64,000 nucleotides of DNA from Sva-07 sp963793335. GTDB taxonomy: Bacteria > Actinomycetota > Acidimicrobiia > Acidimicrobiales > Ilumatobacteraceae. The translations under genes and the position numbers were made by a program. This document shows, piece by piece, positions 41,690 through 50,964 of this stretch. The notes under the pieces are model-generated. The model was given only the letters and a program-made list of their open reading frames with translations. It was not told where the DNA came from and made no database searches. The DNA is taken from assembly GCA_963793335.1 (NCBI GenBank), contig CAWBZS010000014.1, forward strand, positions 62,001 through 126,000, read 5' to 3'. Positions within the stretch are counted from its first letter, which is position 1; the number at the start of each line of letters is the position of its first letter.

Positions 41690-42919
41690 GTGCCCGAAGA
41701 TTCCTCGACGGATCCCCGAGCGGACGAGGCAGCGTCCCACACCGCCTTCGATGCTGGCGTGTCGTCGCCACGAGAGCGGGCGATGCCGCGCTGGGTGCTC
41801 CCCGCCATCGTGGTGTTCTGGACCGGGTACCTGCTGACGTTCACGGCCAGGTTCGTGTTCCACCGACTGTCGTCGCTGCTCGTGTTGCTGCTGGTCTCGG
41901 TGTTCCTGTCGTTGGCGATCGAGCCAGGTGTGAACCGTCTGGCCGACCGCGGCTGGCGACGCGGCCGCTCGACGATCATGATTCTGCTCGGAGTCCTCGG
42001 TGCATTCCTGATCTTCGCCGGTGCCGTCGGGACACTGGTCGGTACGCAGGTGGCCGACCTGCTCTCGGAATCCGATGCGTACATCACCGACACGGTGAAC
42101 TTCATCAATGACAACTTCGGCACCAACGTCGACCCCGTGGACGTCATCGCGGAGTTCAACGATCCCGATGGTCGGGTGCAGGAGTTCATCGCCTCGCAGA
42201 GCGACGAAGCGTTGCGACTCTCGGTGACGGCAGTTGGCGTGATCTTCCAGGCGCTGTCGGTGTTGTTGTTCACCTTCTATCTCGTTGCCGACGGCCCCCG
42301 GATGCGCCGGGCGCTCTGTTCGCGTCTCACACCGGCCCGGCAGGCGAGGGTGTTGCAGGGCTGGGAACTGGCGATCACCAAGACCGGCGGGTACCTCTAC
42401 TCGCGAGCGCTGCTCGCCCTGCTGTCGGCGTTCTTCCACTGGATCGTGTTCCAAGCGATCGGCACGCCCGCGCCGGTCGCGCTCGCACTGTGGGTTGGCC
42501 TCGTCAGCCAGTTCCTGCCGGTCGTCGGCACCTACCTGGCGGGCATCCTGCCGGTGCTGTTGACGCTGCTCGAGTCGCCGTTGAACGCAGCAATCGTGAT
42601 CGTCTTCATCGTGGTGTACCAGCAGATCGAGAACTACGTCTTCTCACCGCGCATCACCGCGCGGACCATGGAGTTGCACCCCGCTGTCGCATTTGGGGCT
42701 GCACTCGGCGGTGCGTCGTTGCTCGGTTTCGTGGGAGCGTTGTTGGCCCTTCCGGCCGCCGCGATGGCCCAGGCGTTCGCGAGTGAGTGGGGGAGCCGCT
42801 ACGACGTGATGGACAACCACCTCACCACCATGCCCGCGCCGAAGTCGGGGCGCTCGCGCAACGGGCCGGACGGGCCAGCTGAACCGCCCGGCGCACCAGG
42901 CGACGCGGCACCAGCGTGA
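41690..42919 (+). CDS. AI-2E family transporter
   Basis: 409-residue membrane protein of the AI-2E (TqsA/PerM) family with about eight helices. Typical parts: RFVFHRLSSLLVLLLVSVFL, the long periplasmic-type loop, QFLPVVGTYLAGILPVLLTL and QQIENYVFSPRITARTMELH-PAVAF. C-terminal tail is Pro/Gly-rich. GTG 41690 (VPEDSSTDPRADE) is preferred to 41651. The stop overlaps the asparaginase start by 4 bases. Confidence 0.9.
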   Translation: MPEDSSTDPRADEAASHTAFDAGVSSPRERAMPRWVLPAIVVFWTGYLLTFTARFVFHRLSSLLVLLLVSVFLSLAIEPGVNRLADRGWRRGRSTIMILLGVLGAFLIFAGAVGTLVGTQVADLLSESDAYITDTVNFINDNFGTNVDPVDVIAEFNDPDGRVQEFIASQSDEALRLSVTAVGVIFQALSVLLFTFYLVADGPRMRRALCSRLTPARQARVLQGWELAITKTGGYLYSRALLALLSAFFHWIVFQAIGTPAPVALALWVGLVSQFLPVVGTYLAGILPVLLTLLESPLNAAIVIVFIVVYQQIENYVFSPRITARTMELHPAVAFGAALGGASLLGFVGALLALPAAAMAQAFASEWGSRYDVMDNHLTTMPAPKSGRSRNGPDGPAEPPGAPGDAAPA

Positions 42920-43884
42920 CCCGGTTCGACGGTGTCGTGGGGCCGATCGCCGTGGCGACGCGCAGTGGTCTCGAGGAGTCGGTGCATCATGGTGCAGCGG
43001 TCGCAGTCGATGCCGACGGGACGCCAACCGCGGCGATCGGCGACGTCGATCTCGTCGTGTATCCACGATCCTGCCTCAAGCCCATGCAGGCAGCAGCGAT
43101 GGTGCAGCTCGGTCTCGATCTGCCGGACGAGTTGCTCGCCGTGGTGTGCGCCAGCCACGACGGATCCCCGCTCCATCTCGTTGCGGTCCGAGAGATCCTC
43201 GCCCGTCACGGTCTGACGGAGCACGACCTCGCCAACACGGCGGCCCGACCCTACGGACCGGGCCCACGCGCAGCGGCGCGTGCGGCCGGCATCGAGCCGT
43301 CGCCGTTGCAGCAGAACTGTTCGGGCAAGCACGCGGGCATGCTCGCCACTTGCAAGATCAACGGTTGGCCGATCGACGACTACCTGGAACAGGACCACCC
43401 GTTGCAGCGGGCGATCACCGATGCGATCGAAGGGGGCGGCACGACGGTCGCGCACGTCGGCGTCGATGGTTGCGGCGCACCCACGCACGCGCTGTCGCTT
43501 CGAGATCTCGCCGCCGCCTTCGGGGCACTTGCCGCAGAGGGCTCGGCGGTCGCGCGAGCGATGTGGGGCAATCCGGTGATGGTCGCGGGGCCTGAGCGCG
43601 ACGTCACGCTCTGGATGCAGGTGGTGCCGACGTTGATCACCAAAGATGGTGCTGCAGGCGTGATGGCGATGGGATTGGCCGACGGGCGGGCAGCTGCATT
43701 CAAGATCGCCGACGGTTCCGATCTGGCTCGGCGGGCGGTCACTCCCGAGGCATTGAGAGCACTCGGCGTCGACGTGGACCAGGTGGCACCCGACACGGTG
43801 GGCGACGTTCGTGTGCCGATCCTCGGACACGGGCACGAGGTCGGTGTGCTCCATGCGCTGGAATGGGCGTCGTGCAGTTCCTGA
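42916..43884 (+). CDS. Asparaginase (L-asparaginase II family)
   Basis: 322-residue asparaginase of the family Asparaginase_II (Rhizobium AnsA-like), hydrolysing L-asparagine to aspartate and ammonia. Recognised by VYPRSCLKPMQAAAMVQLGL, VCASHDGSPLHLVAVREILA and QQNCSGKHAGMLATCK with the conserved SGKH, and by GVDGCGAPTHALSLRDLA. Cytoplasmic, no signal peptide. The last 22 bases overlap the next gene. Confidence 0.9.
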   Translation: MTRFDGVVGPIAVATRSGLEESVHHGAAVAVDADGTPTAAIGDVDLVVYPRSCLKPMQAAAMVQLGLDLPDELLAVVCASHDGSPLHLVAVREILARHGLTEHDLANTAARPYGPGPRAAARAAGIEPSPLQQNCSGKHAGMLATCKINGWPIDDYLEQDHPLQRAITDAIEGGGTTVAHVGVDGCGAPTHALSLRDLAAAFGALAAEGSAVARAMWGNPVMVAGPERDVTLWMQVVPTLITKDGAAGVMAMGLADGRAAAFKIADGSDLARRAVTPEALRALGVDVDQVAPDTVGDVRVPILGHGHEVGVLHALEWASCSS

Positions 43885-44894
43885 CCCTCGACCGATCTGC
43901 GTTCGCTTACGGCGCCGTGATGCCGGTCGCCCCGCTCGTGCACCGGGTCATCGCGGAGAACCCGTCGAAGTTCACCTATCACGGCACCGGGACCTACATC
44001 GTCGGTGCCGACGGAGCCGCCGCCGGTGGCCTCCGCGGGGACGTGGCGGTGATCGACCCTGGGCCTCGTCTCGACAGCCATCGCGACGCGCTCGGCGCAG
44101 CGCTGTCCGGGTGCACCGTGCGGGCCATCTTGATCACGCACTGTCACGCCGACCATTCGCCGCTCGCAGGTTGGCTTGCGGCCGAGACCGGGGCGCCGAC
44201 GCTCGCGTTCGGTCCCCACGGTGACGACTCGTGGGACATTGGCGACGATCCCCCGGAGTTGCTCGCTGCGGAAGCGGCCGAACGAGCCGCCGACGCGGAA
44301 GCGACCGAACCAGCCGCCGACGCCGAGTCGGTGGTCGAGGAATCGACCGACCGCGACTTCGTTCCCGACATGTCCGTGCGCACCGGCGACGAGGTGGCGA
44401 GCGGCAACGGTTGGCGCATGACGGCGCTCGAGACGCCCGGGCACACCTCGAATCACACGTGCTTCACCCTCGACGACGGCGTCACCCGCACGATCTTCAC
44501 CGGCGACCACGTGATGGGATGGAGTACCACGGTCGTGTCGCCGCCCGATGGCGACATGGCTGCGTATCTCGAATCGCTCCGCCAGGTGGCAGGGCGCGAA
44601 CACCACGTCGCGATCCCCACCCACGGTCCACCGATTGCCGACCCGTCGCAGTTCGTCAACGAGTTGATCGAGCATCGGTTGCAGCGGGAGTCACAGGTGC
44701 TGGCGGCGGTGCGGTCCGGTCTCGACACGATCGGCGCGATCGTCGAGTCGCTGTACGTCGACGTGCGCCGCGAGCTGCACAAGCCGGCTCGACGCAGTGT
44801 GTTGTCGCATCTCGTGAAGCTCGTCGACGAGGGATCGGTGGCCGTCGTCGGCTCGACCCGTCCTCGCCTCGACTCGAGCTATCACCCGGCTTGA
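43863..44894 (+). CDS. Metallo-beta-lactamase-fold hydrolase (LACTB2-like)
   Basis: 343-residue MBL-fold protein. Zinc ligands: ILITHCHADHSPLAGWLA (HxHxDH), ETPGHTSNHTCFTL, FTGDHVMGWSTT and the terminal PTHGPP. A C-terminal winged-helix-like region (ELIEHRLQRESQVLAAVRSG) places it with LACTB2-type hydrolases or nucleases. An acidic insertion of about 45 residues (AAERAADAEATEPAADAESV) lies between the first and second ligand sets. ATG 43920 is an alternative start. Confidence 0.88.
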   Translation: MGVVQFLTLDRSAFAYGAVMPVAPLVHRVIAENPSKFTYHGTGTYIVGADGAAAGGLRGDVAVIDPGPRLDSHRDALGAALSGCTVRAILITHCHADHSPLAGWLAAETGAPTLAFGPHGDDSWDIGDDPPELLAAEAAERAADAEATEPAADAESVVEESTDRDFVPDMSVRTGDEVASGNGWRMTALETPGHTSNHTCFTLDDGVTRTIFTGDHVMGWSTTVVSPPDGDMAAYLESLRQVAGREHHVAIPTHGPPIADPSQFVNELIEHRLQRESQVLAAVRSGLDTIGAIVESLYVDVRRELHKPARRSVLSHLVKLVDEGSVAVVGSTRPRLDSSYHPA

Positions 44895-44976
44895 CCCCCG
44901 CTGCTCGGTGCATGGTCTGTCGGCGGAGCCCGGGCTGGGATTGGCTCAGCGCTCGCCGATCGGCCACGATGCTCGG

Positions 44977-46146
44977 ATGAAGCGCACCACGGCACTGCTC
45001 GCCCTCGTCGCTGCGATCGTGATGGCGGCGTGCAGCACCGATGACGGTGCCACCGGCGATGTGGCTGCCACCACCGAGGCCGAGGCGGCACCCACGACGA
45101 GCGCCGCACCGGCCACGAGCACCGCTCCGTCGACGACCGCATCGCCCCCGACGACGGCAGGCCCCGAGAGCACGGTGGCCGCCACGGTTGGCGACTGGAC
45201 GGCGATCCCGGTGGGCGACGACTGCATGTGCGCCGACGGCAGCGAGTTCGAATTGTGGGAACGCCCGGCGGATCCCACCAAGGTGGTCCTGTATCTCCAA
45301 GGCGGAGGAGCCTGCTTCAGCGCAGAGACCTGTGGACCCGACAATCCCACGTACACCCGCAACCTCGACCTCGGTGTGGCACCGGGCTTCGATGGCATCT
45401 TCGACGAGACCAACGCCGAGAACCCGGTGGCCGCACACTCGATCGTCTACGTGCCGTACTGCACCGGCGACGTCCATCTCGGCACACGGACCAACGAGTA
45501 CTCCGACACGGTCACCATCGAACACCGTGGCTTCCTCAACGCAACGAAGGGCCTCGAGACGGTGTTGGAGAACTATCCGGACGTCGAGCAACTCGTGGTC
45601 GCCGGGGCCAGTGCCGGCTCGATTCCCACGCCACTGTTCGCGGGGCTCGCCGCGGATTCGCTCCCAGGGGTGGAGATCATCACGTTCGGTGACAGTTCAG
45701 CTGCCTATCCCGACACACCCGTGCTCAACGCGTCGATCGGCGGGCTGTGGGGCGTGCTGGAGACCGTGCCCGAGTGGCCGGTCTACGACGGGATCACCGC
45801 TGAGGAGTGGAGCTTTCCGGGCCTCTACGTCAGCGCGGGCACCGAGCACCCGGACATCACGTTCGCCCGATTCGACTACGCCTACGACGGTGTACAGGCC
45901 GGCTTCGCTGCGCTGGCGGGCATCGCCGCCGACGACCTCGTGACCTTCATCGATCAGACCGAGACCGACATCGAGGCAGCCGGCGTGGACGTGGCCTCGT
46001 ACGTCGCTCCAGGCGATGATCACACGATCGTGCTGAGCGACGCCTTCTACGAGATGGACGTCGAGGGCGTGCGCCTCGTCGACTGGTTCACCGCGCTGGT
46101 CGACGGCGACGTCCCCGCTGACGTTCGCTGCACGGAGTGTCGCTGA
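44977..46146 (+). CDS. Pectinacetylesterase-family lipoprotein
   Basis: 389-residue secreted lipoprotein (lipobox IVMAACST) with a long Thr/Ala/Pro linker, then a PAE/Notum-like alpha/beta-hydrolase: VVLYLQGGGACFSAETC (oxyanion region), VAGASAGSIPT (nucleophile Ser in GxSxG) and a late Asp/His (DDHTIVLSDAFYEMD). Likely deacylates an extracellular ester; the substrate is not known. CACGAT lies 6 bases before ATG 44977. Confidence 0.82.
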   Translation: MKRTTALLALVAAIVMAACSTDDGATGDVAATTEAEAAPTTSAAPATSTAPSTTASPPTTAGPESTVAATVGDWTAIPVGDDCMCADGSEFELWERPADPTKVVLYLQGGGACFSAETCGPDNPTYTRNLDLGVAPGFDGIFDETNAENPVAAHSIVYVPYCTGDVHLGTRTNEYSDTVTIEHRGFLNATKGLETVLENYPDVEQLVVAGASAGSIPTPLFAGLAADSLPGVEIITFGDSSAAYPDTPVLNASIGGLWGVLETVPEWPVYDGITAEEWSFPGLYVSAGTEHPDITFARFDYAYDGVQAGFAALAGIAADDLVTFIDQTETDIEAAGVDVASYVAPGDDHTIVLSDAFYEMDVEGVRLVDWFTALVDGDVPADVRCTECR

Positions 46147-46178
46147 TCCCGGCCGGCGCGTCGGTCGATGTCCCGCTC

Positions 46179-46295
46179 CGGTGAGATCGGTGTGGACCTG
46201 TGGCTGTCACCTCTCACCGCAACCGGGTGGAGTCGAGCTTCGGTGAGATCGGTGTGTACCTGTGGCTGTCACCTCTCACCGCAACCGGGTGGGGT
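46179..46295 (+). repeat. Two tandem 62-bp units with hairpin (related to the 103-nt family)
   Basis: Unit 1 at 46179-46240 and unit 2 from 46241 differ at very few positions. Each holds CGGTGAG … CTCACCG inverted arms (46179-46219 and 46241-46281) with an inner GGTG/CACC pair and a shared tail CAACCGGGTGG. The CGGTGAG and CACCTCTCACCG cores match those of elements A and B. Located between convergent genes. Confidence 0.85.
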
Positions 46296-46303
46296 CGTGC
46301 GCC

Positions 46304-46729
46304 TCAGCGGAAGTTGAAGGCGCCGTCGGTGATCGTGTACGGCAGGCCGAAGCCGAAGGTGTCGCGGGCGAAGAACGAGAACAGCACGACGCAGGCACCG
46401 ATCAGCGCGATGTTCTTCATGAACAGGGCCATCTGGTTGGCGCGCGCCGCGGGGTCGCGTTCGGCCCAGAACTTGTGCATCAGGAAGGTGACGGGGAGCA
46501 ACGTGACGATCAGCAGCAATGCTCCGAGATCGCCCCAGATCCCGAACAACACCGACACGCCGCCGACGATGAACGCAATCGCGGTGGCGATCACGCCCGC
46601 CTTCGTCGGTCCGACGCCGCGCTCAGCGGCGTAGCGGGTCGACCCTTCGAGGTCGATCAGCATGCCTGCACCCGATGCGATGAAGAGGGCGCAGAACAGG
46701 ATCCGACCGATCAACCAGAGTTCGTCCAT
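46304..46729 (-). CDS. DoxX-like membrane protein
   Basis: 141-residue four-helix membrane protein. LWLIGRILFCALFIASGAGM and GVGPTKAGVIATAIAFIVGG with LIVTLLPVTFLMHKFWAERD match the DoxX/DoxD-like family. Short length is normal for it. ATG 46729 is preferred over the 36-residue upstream extension. Confidence 0.82.
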   Translation of the reverse strand: MDELWLIGRILFCALFIASGAGMLIDLEGSTRYAAERGVGPTKAGVIATAIAFIVGGVSVLFGIWGDLGALLLIVTLLPVTFLMHKFWAERDPAARANQMALFMKNIALIGACVVLFSFFARDTFGFGLPYTITDGAFNFR

Positions 46730-46784
46730 GTGCCGAGTGTGGCATGCCGACCGAACCGAAGGTGACGGGGCTGATGACGATTGC

Positions 46785-49190
46785 TCAGATTCCGTCGGCG
46801 GCAGCTGCGCCTGCGGCGTCCTCTTCGACTGCGACATCGTGCGCCGAGCGGAGGCGCTCGAACACCTCAGGTGGCTCGCTCCAAGGGTCGGCCAGCGTGC
46901 CGGCTCGCGCGTCTCGAATGGTGGCCCACACCCGTTCCGGTGTGCAGGGCAGGTCGATGTGGCGAACGCCCAGATGGGCTACGGCGTCGATCACCGCGTT
47001 CTGCACCGCTGGCGTGGCACCGATCGTGGCCGCTTCGCCGATGCCCTTCGCCCCGAGCGGGTTGAGCGGGGTGGGCGTCTCGGTCGAGTGCGTCTCGAAC
47101 GACGGCAGTTCGGCTGCTGACGGGATGCCGTAGTCGGCCAGATTCGACGTGACCGGGTTGCCGTCGACGTCGTAGCGGACCTCCTCGAACAGTGCCTGGC
47201 CGACCCCTGCGGCGATGCCGCCGTGCTGCTGGCCTTCCACCAGGAGCGGGGCGAGCACCGTGCCGCAGTCGTCGACCGCGACGTGGCGAATGAGGCGTAC
47301 CTTGCCGGTGTCGGTGTCGACCTCGACGACGGCGATGTGAGCGCCGAACGGGAACGTGGCACCCTCCTGATGGAAGTCGAACTCGCCGTCGAGCTGCTCG
47401 TCGATCGCAGCGGCCTGCGTGGCGAGCTCGCCCCAGCTGAGCGCCTGCGCCGGCACGCCTGCGACACCGATCGTGCCTGCGTCGGTGTCGACCACGATGT
47501 CGGCGACGTCGGCCTCGAGCAGCCGTGCCGCGAGCTGTTTCGCCTTGGCCACCAGCGCCTCGGTGGCGCCGCGCACCGCCGAACCGCCGAGCTGGAGCGA
47601 TCGGGATCCTCCCGTCCCTCCGCCCGTGCGCACTCGGTCGGTGTCGCCGTCGACCAGCGTGATCTGCTCCACCGGGATGCCGGTCTGATCGGAGACGAGC
47701 ATGGCGTACGCGGTCTGGTGGCCCTGTCCGTGCGACTGTGTGCCCGCATAGATCGTGGCCGAGCCGTCGGCATGTACCTCCAGCGCGCCGAACTCGTCCG
47801 CACCGCCTCCAGCGGTGATCTCCACGTACGACGCCACGCCGATGCCGAGCTGGACGACATCGCCGCGCTCGCGTCGACGTGCCTGCTCGGCGCGGAGGCC
47901 CTCGTAGCCCGCCTCGGCCGCGGCCCGATCGAGTGGGAACGTGTAGCGACCCGAGTCGTAGGTGTTGCCGGTGAGGGTGCGGAACGGGAACACGTCGTCG
48001 CCGAGGAAGTTGCGCCGTCGGATGTCGATCGGATCGATCCCCAACTCGATCGCTGCCTGGTCGACGAGCCGTTCGAGCAGTGCCGTGGCCTCGGGTCGAC
48101 CAGCGCCGCGGTACGCGCCCATCGGTGTGGTGTTGGTGACCGCGACCGCCACGTCGAACTCGATCGCCGGGAAAGCGTACGTGCCCTGCGCCATGCGTCG
48201 GGTGCCGCCGGGCAGGAACGCGCCGACGCTCGGATAGGCGCCGGCGTCTCCGACGAGTCGCACCCGGAGTCCGGTGAAGTCACCGTCGGTGCTGCAGCCG
48301 AGCTCCGCGTACTGGATCTGGCCGCGGCTGTGGGGAAGCGCCTTCATGTCGTCGCTGCGCGGTGGCACCCACACCACCGGACGTCCGGTACGCCGTGCCG
48401 CCGCCCCGACCACGGTGTACTCGGCGTGGATGCCGGCCTTGCCCCCGAAGCCGCCGCCGACCTGCGGGGTGATCACGCGAATCTCGCTCTGGTCCATCGT
48501 GAGCGCGTTGGCGAGCTGTGCGTGCAATCCGTGAGGCATCTGCGTGGAGGCCCAGAACGTCATGCGACCGTCGTCGCCGATCTCGGCGGCGCAGCAGTCG
48601 GGTTCCATCGGCACGACTGCCATGCGTTGGTTGACGTAGCGCCCGCGGACCACGGTGTCGGCCTCGGCGAGATCGGCGCGGTGCCTGTCGATGATCACCA
48701 ACGCCTGGTTGTCGCCGTGTTCGGCGAAGATCGCAGTGGCGTCGTGGGCCAACGCCGCTTCGGCGGCGGTGTAGGCGGCGAGCTCGTCGATCTCCACCCA
48801 GACCATTTCAGCGGCATCCTCACCCTGCTCGAAGGTCTCGGCAAGCACCACGGCGACCGGCTCACCGACGAAGCGCACCGTTCCATCGGCCAGCGGCGGG
48901 CGAGCGAAATCGGCGTGGACCGTGGCGAACCCGTGATGTGGCGCGATGCCGAGCTCGGCGGCGGTGAGGATCTCGACGACGCCCGGCATCTCGGCGGCGT
49001 CGTCGGTGTGGATCGACCGGATGGTGCCGTGAGCGACGTCGGAGCGCACGAACACGGCATGCAGCTTGTCGGCGAGCGGCAGGTCGGCCAGGTACCTCCG
49101 GCTGCCGGCGAGGAGCCCGGGATCCTCGGTGCGCAGGACCCGAGTCCCGAGGATCGATCCTGCGCGGGCAACTGCTGCGGTGTCGGTCAC
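46785..49190 (-). CDS. Molybdopterin-dependent hydroxylase large subunit (xanthine/CO dehydrogenase family)
   Basis: 801-residue Mo-binding catalytic subunit. Typical sequences: GTRVLRTEDPGLLAGSRRYL, QVGGGFGGKAGIHAEYTVVG, MGAYRGAGRPEATALLERLV and the C-terminal catalytic-Glu loop LGAKGIGEAATIGATPAVQN. The AYRGAGR loop, not AYRCSFR, excludes form I CO dehydrogenase. No FAD or 2Fe-2S subunit genes are adjacent, unusual for a three-subunit enzyme. GTG 49190 lies 7 bases after TAACTT. Confidence 0.92.
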   Translation of the reverse strand: MTDTAAVARAGSILGTRVLRTEDPGLLAGSRRYLADLPLADKLHAVFVRSDVAHGTIRSIHTDDAAEMPGVVEILTAAELGIAPHHGFATVHADFARPPLADGTVRFVGEPVAVVLAETFEQGEDAAEMVWVEIDELAAYTAAEAALAHDATAIFAEHGDNQALVIIDRHRADLAEADTVVRGRYVNQRMAVVPMEPDCCAAEIGDDGRMTFWASTQMPHGLHAQLANALTMDQSEIRVITPQVGGGFGGKAGIHAEYTVVGAAARRTGRPVVWVPPRSDDMKALPHSRGQIQYAELGCSTDGDFTGLRVRLVGDAGAYPSVGAFLPGGTRRMAQGTYAFPAIEFDVAVAVTNTTPMGAYRGAGRPEATALLERLVDQAAIELGIDPIDIRRRNFLGDDVFPFRTLTGNTYDSGRYTFPLDRAAAEAGYEGLRAEQARRRERGDVVQLGIGVASYVEITAGGGADEFGALEVHADGSATIYAGTQSHGQGHQTAYAMLVSDQTGIPVEQITLVDGDTDRVRTGGGTGGSRSLQLGGSAVRGATEALVAKAKQLAARLLEADVADIVVDTDAGTIGVAGVPAQALSWGELATQAAAIDEQLDGEFDFHQEGATFPFGAHIAVVEVDTDTGKVRLIRHVAVDDCGTVLAPLLVEGQQHGGIAAGVGQALFEEVRYDVDGNPVTSNLADYGIPSAAELPSFETHSTETPTPLNPLGAKGIGEAATIGATPAVQNAVIDAVAHLGVRHIDLPCTPERVWATIRDARAGTLADPWSEPPEVFERLRSAHDVAVEEDAAGAAAADGI

Positions 49191-49266
49191 CGGGTCGAAG
49201 TTAGCGGGGTCTCGTCGACGGCCGACTGCCCGTCGACCTCCACGGAGGTGCCAGACTCCGCGACGC

Positions 49267-50943
49267 ATGAGCGTCGACGACAGGGAACGAACGCGCACCG
49301 GGCTCGCGTCGACGCTGCGCAATGGTGGGCTCCGCAAGCTCTACGGCGCCGAGTTGGTCTCTGGCGCTGGGGACGGGATCTTCTGGGTGGCGCTCGTGGT
49401 GTTCCTGTCGGACCAGCCGAGATTCGGACTCTGGCTGACGCTCGCAGTCGTGGCTCGCCTCGGGCCTCGAGCGGTGTTGAGCCTGCCAGCGGGTTCATTG
49501 GTCGACCGATGCAATCTTCGCCGGCTGGTGGTCTCGATCGAGGCGACCCGCACGCTGATCATGGCGGGCCTCGCCGCTGTGGTGGCCTTCGATGGGCCGC
49601 CTGCTGTCGCGATCGGGATGGTCATGGTGTCGTACTCGGTCGGGGCGCCGACCCGACCTGCGCTGTCGAAGATCGTCCCGAGCATCGCGGGCGAGCGGCA
49701 CCTTGCTGGGGCCAATGCAGTGCTGAGCACGGTGCGTCAGATCATGACCTTCGTCGGACCGTTGCTCGGCGTTGCGGTCGCAGCGTGGTCGGCGGCTGCG
49801 GGGTTCGCCGTGAACGCGGCCACGTTTGCGCTGTCCGGTCTGATCCTCGCCACGGTCAGCGGCATTCCGCAGCGACCGAAGCGGTTGCGAGAGCACCACG
49901 GACTGTCGTCACCGTTGAACCTCGTTGCGGCGTCGGTCGACGGCATCCGGGCAGTTCGATCGGTCCGGGCGCTCCCGCCACTCGTGGCCCTGATCGCCAC
50001 GATGTCGTTCGTGCGAGGCGCCGAGATGGTGCTGCATGTCTACGTGGTGCGCGACCAGATTGGTGACGACGTCGCTCGTGTCGGTCTGTTGAGCGGTGCG
50101 GTCGGTCTCGGAGCGTTGGTGGCGATGCCGATCGCCGCACGCGCGGCCGATTCGGTCAGTCCGGTGCGTCCAATCCTGTTCTCGTTGGTGCTGACGGCGG
50201 TGCCGACCGCAGCACTCGCGGTGGTCGCCACCACGCTGGCGGCGAGCGCGGTGCTCGTGCTGGTCGGGGTCGGCATGGTCGTGTTCGAAGTGGTGATCGT
50301 GGTGATGGTGCAGCGGATTGCGTCGCCGGCTGCCCTGGGACGAGTCTTCGGAGCCGTCAACGCAGCGTCGAACACCGGCAAGCTGATCGGTGCCTTGGCT
50401 GCGCCAGCGCTGCTCGCAGCGTTCGGGGTGGAGGGTGCGCTGGTGGCGGTTGGCGCCGTCGTGCTCGTGATCGGTGCGGCTGCAGGTTGGCCCTTGGTTC
50501 CGATCGGGCGGATCACCGCCGCGCGCCAGCGCGAGTTGGCGCCAATCGTCGATGTGTTGGGTCGGTTGGGGATCTTCGAAGGCGCATCGAGTCTCTCGCT
50601 GGAGCGGATTGCCGCCGAGACGGTCGAGCGTGAGGTGGCTGCTGGGACGGCGGTGGTTGCCCAGGGTGAAACGGCCGACGATGTGTACGTGTGTCGGTCG
50701 GGAGCGCTGGTTGCCGTCCGCAACGGCACCGCCGTCGGCACCATCGGTGCAGATGGCTGGTTCGGTGAAATCGGGCTCGTCGAGGAACGGCCCCGGACGG
50801 CAACGGTGTCAGCGACCGAACCGACCGTCGTCTGGCGAATTCCGGGCGAGGTGTTCCTGGACGCGCTCGACGAGACGGGAGCTGCACCATCGGCGCTCGT
50901 CGAGGCGATGGCCGCCCGCCTTGCGACCCACCGGGAGTCCTGA
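49267..50943 (+). CDS. MFS transporter fused to a cyclic-nucleotide-binding domain
   Basis: 558-residue protein: about 11-12 helices of an MFS transporter (residues 20-415; GGLRKLYGAELVSGAGDGIF, then LPAGSLVDRCNLRRLVVSIE at the loop 2-3 motif) followed by a cytoplasmic cNMP-binding domain (about 440-545; VVAQGETADDVYVCRSGALV and GWFGEIGLVEERPRTATV). The phosphate-binding cassette GE…RTA is intact. Similar fusions occur in actinobacteria, but the ligand and cargo are not known. First of a group of cNMP-domain proteins. Confidence 0.9.
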   Translation: MSVDDRERTRTGLASTLRNGGLRKLYGAELVSGAGDGIFWVALVVFLSDQPRFGLWLTLAVVARLGPRAVLSLPAGSLVDRCNLRRLVVSIEATRTLIMAGLAAVVAFDGPPAVAIGMVMVSYSVGAPTRPALSKIVPSIAGERHLAGANAVLSTVRQIMTFVGPLLGVAVAAWSAAAGFAVNAATFALSGLILATVSGIPQRPKRLREHHGLSSPLNLVAASVDGIRAVRSVRALPPLVALIATMSFVRGAEMVLHVYVVRDQIGDDVARVGLLSGAVGLGALVAMPIAARAADSVSPVRPILFSLVLTAVPTAALAVVATTLAASAVLVLVGVGMVVFEVVIVVMVQRIASPAALGRVFGAVNAASNTGKLIGALAAPALLAAFGVEGALVAVGAVVLVIGAAAGWPLVPIGRITAARQRELAPIVDVLGRLGIFEGASSLSLERIAAETVEREVAAGTAVVAQGETADDVYVCRSGALVAVRNGTAVGTIGADGWFGEIGLVEERPRTATVSATEPTVVWRIPGEVFLDALDETGAAPSALVEAMAARLATHRES

Positions 50944-50964
50944 CCCGGGGATCGGAGCCAGTAG

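Noticed and set aside
46785..49190. Form I CO dehydrogenase (CoxL)
   Set aside because: The active-site loop is AYRGAGR, not AYRCSFR, and CoxM/CoxS genes are absent.
47223..50066. 947-residue plus-strand frame opposite the molybdenum hydroxylase
   Set aside because: Antisense shadow of a conserved 801-residue enzyme, then out of frame in the MFS gene; no domain recognised.
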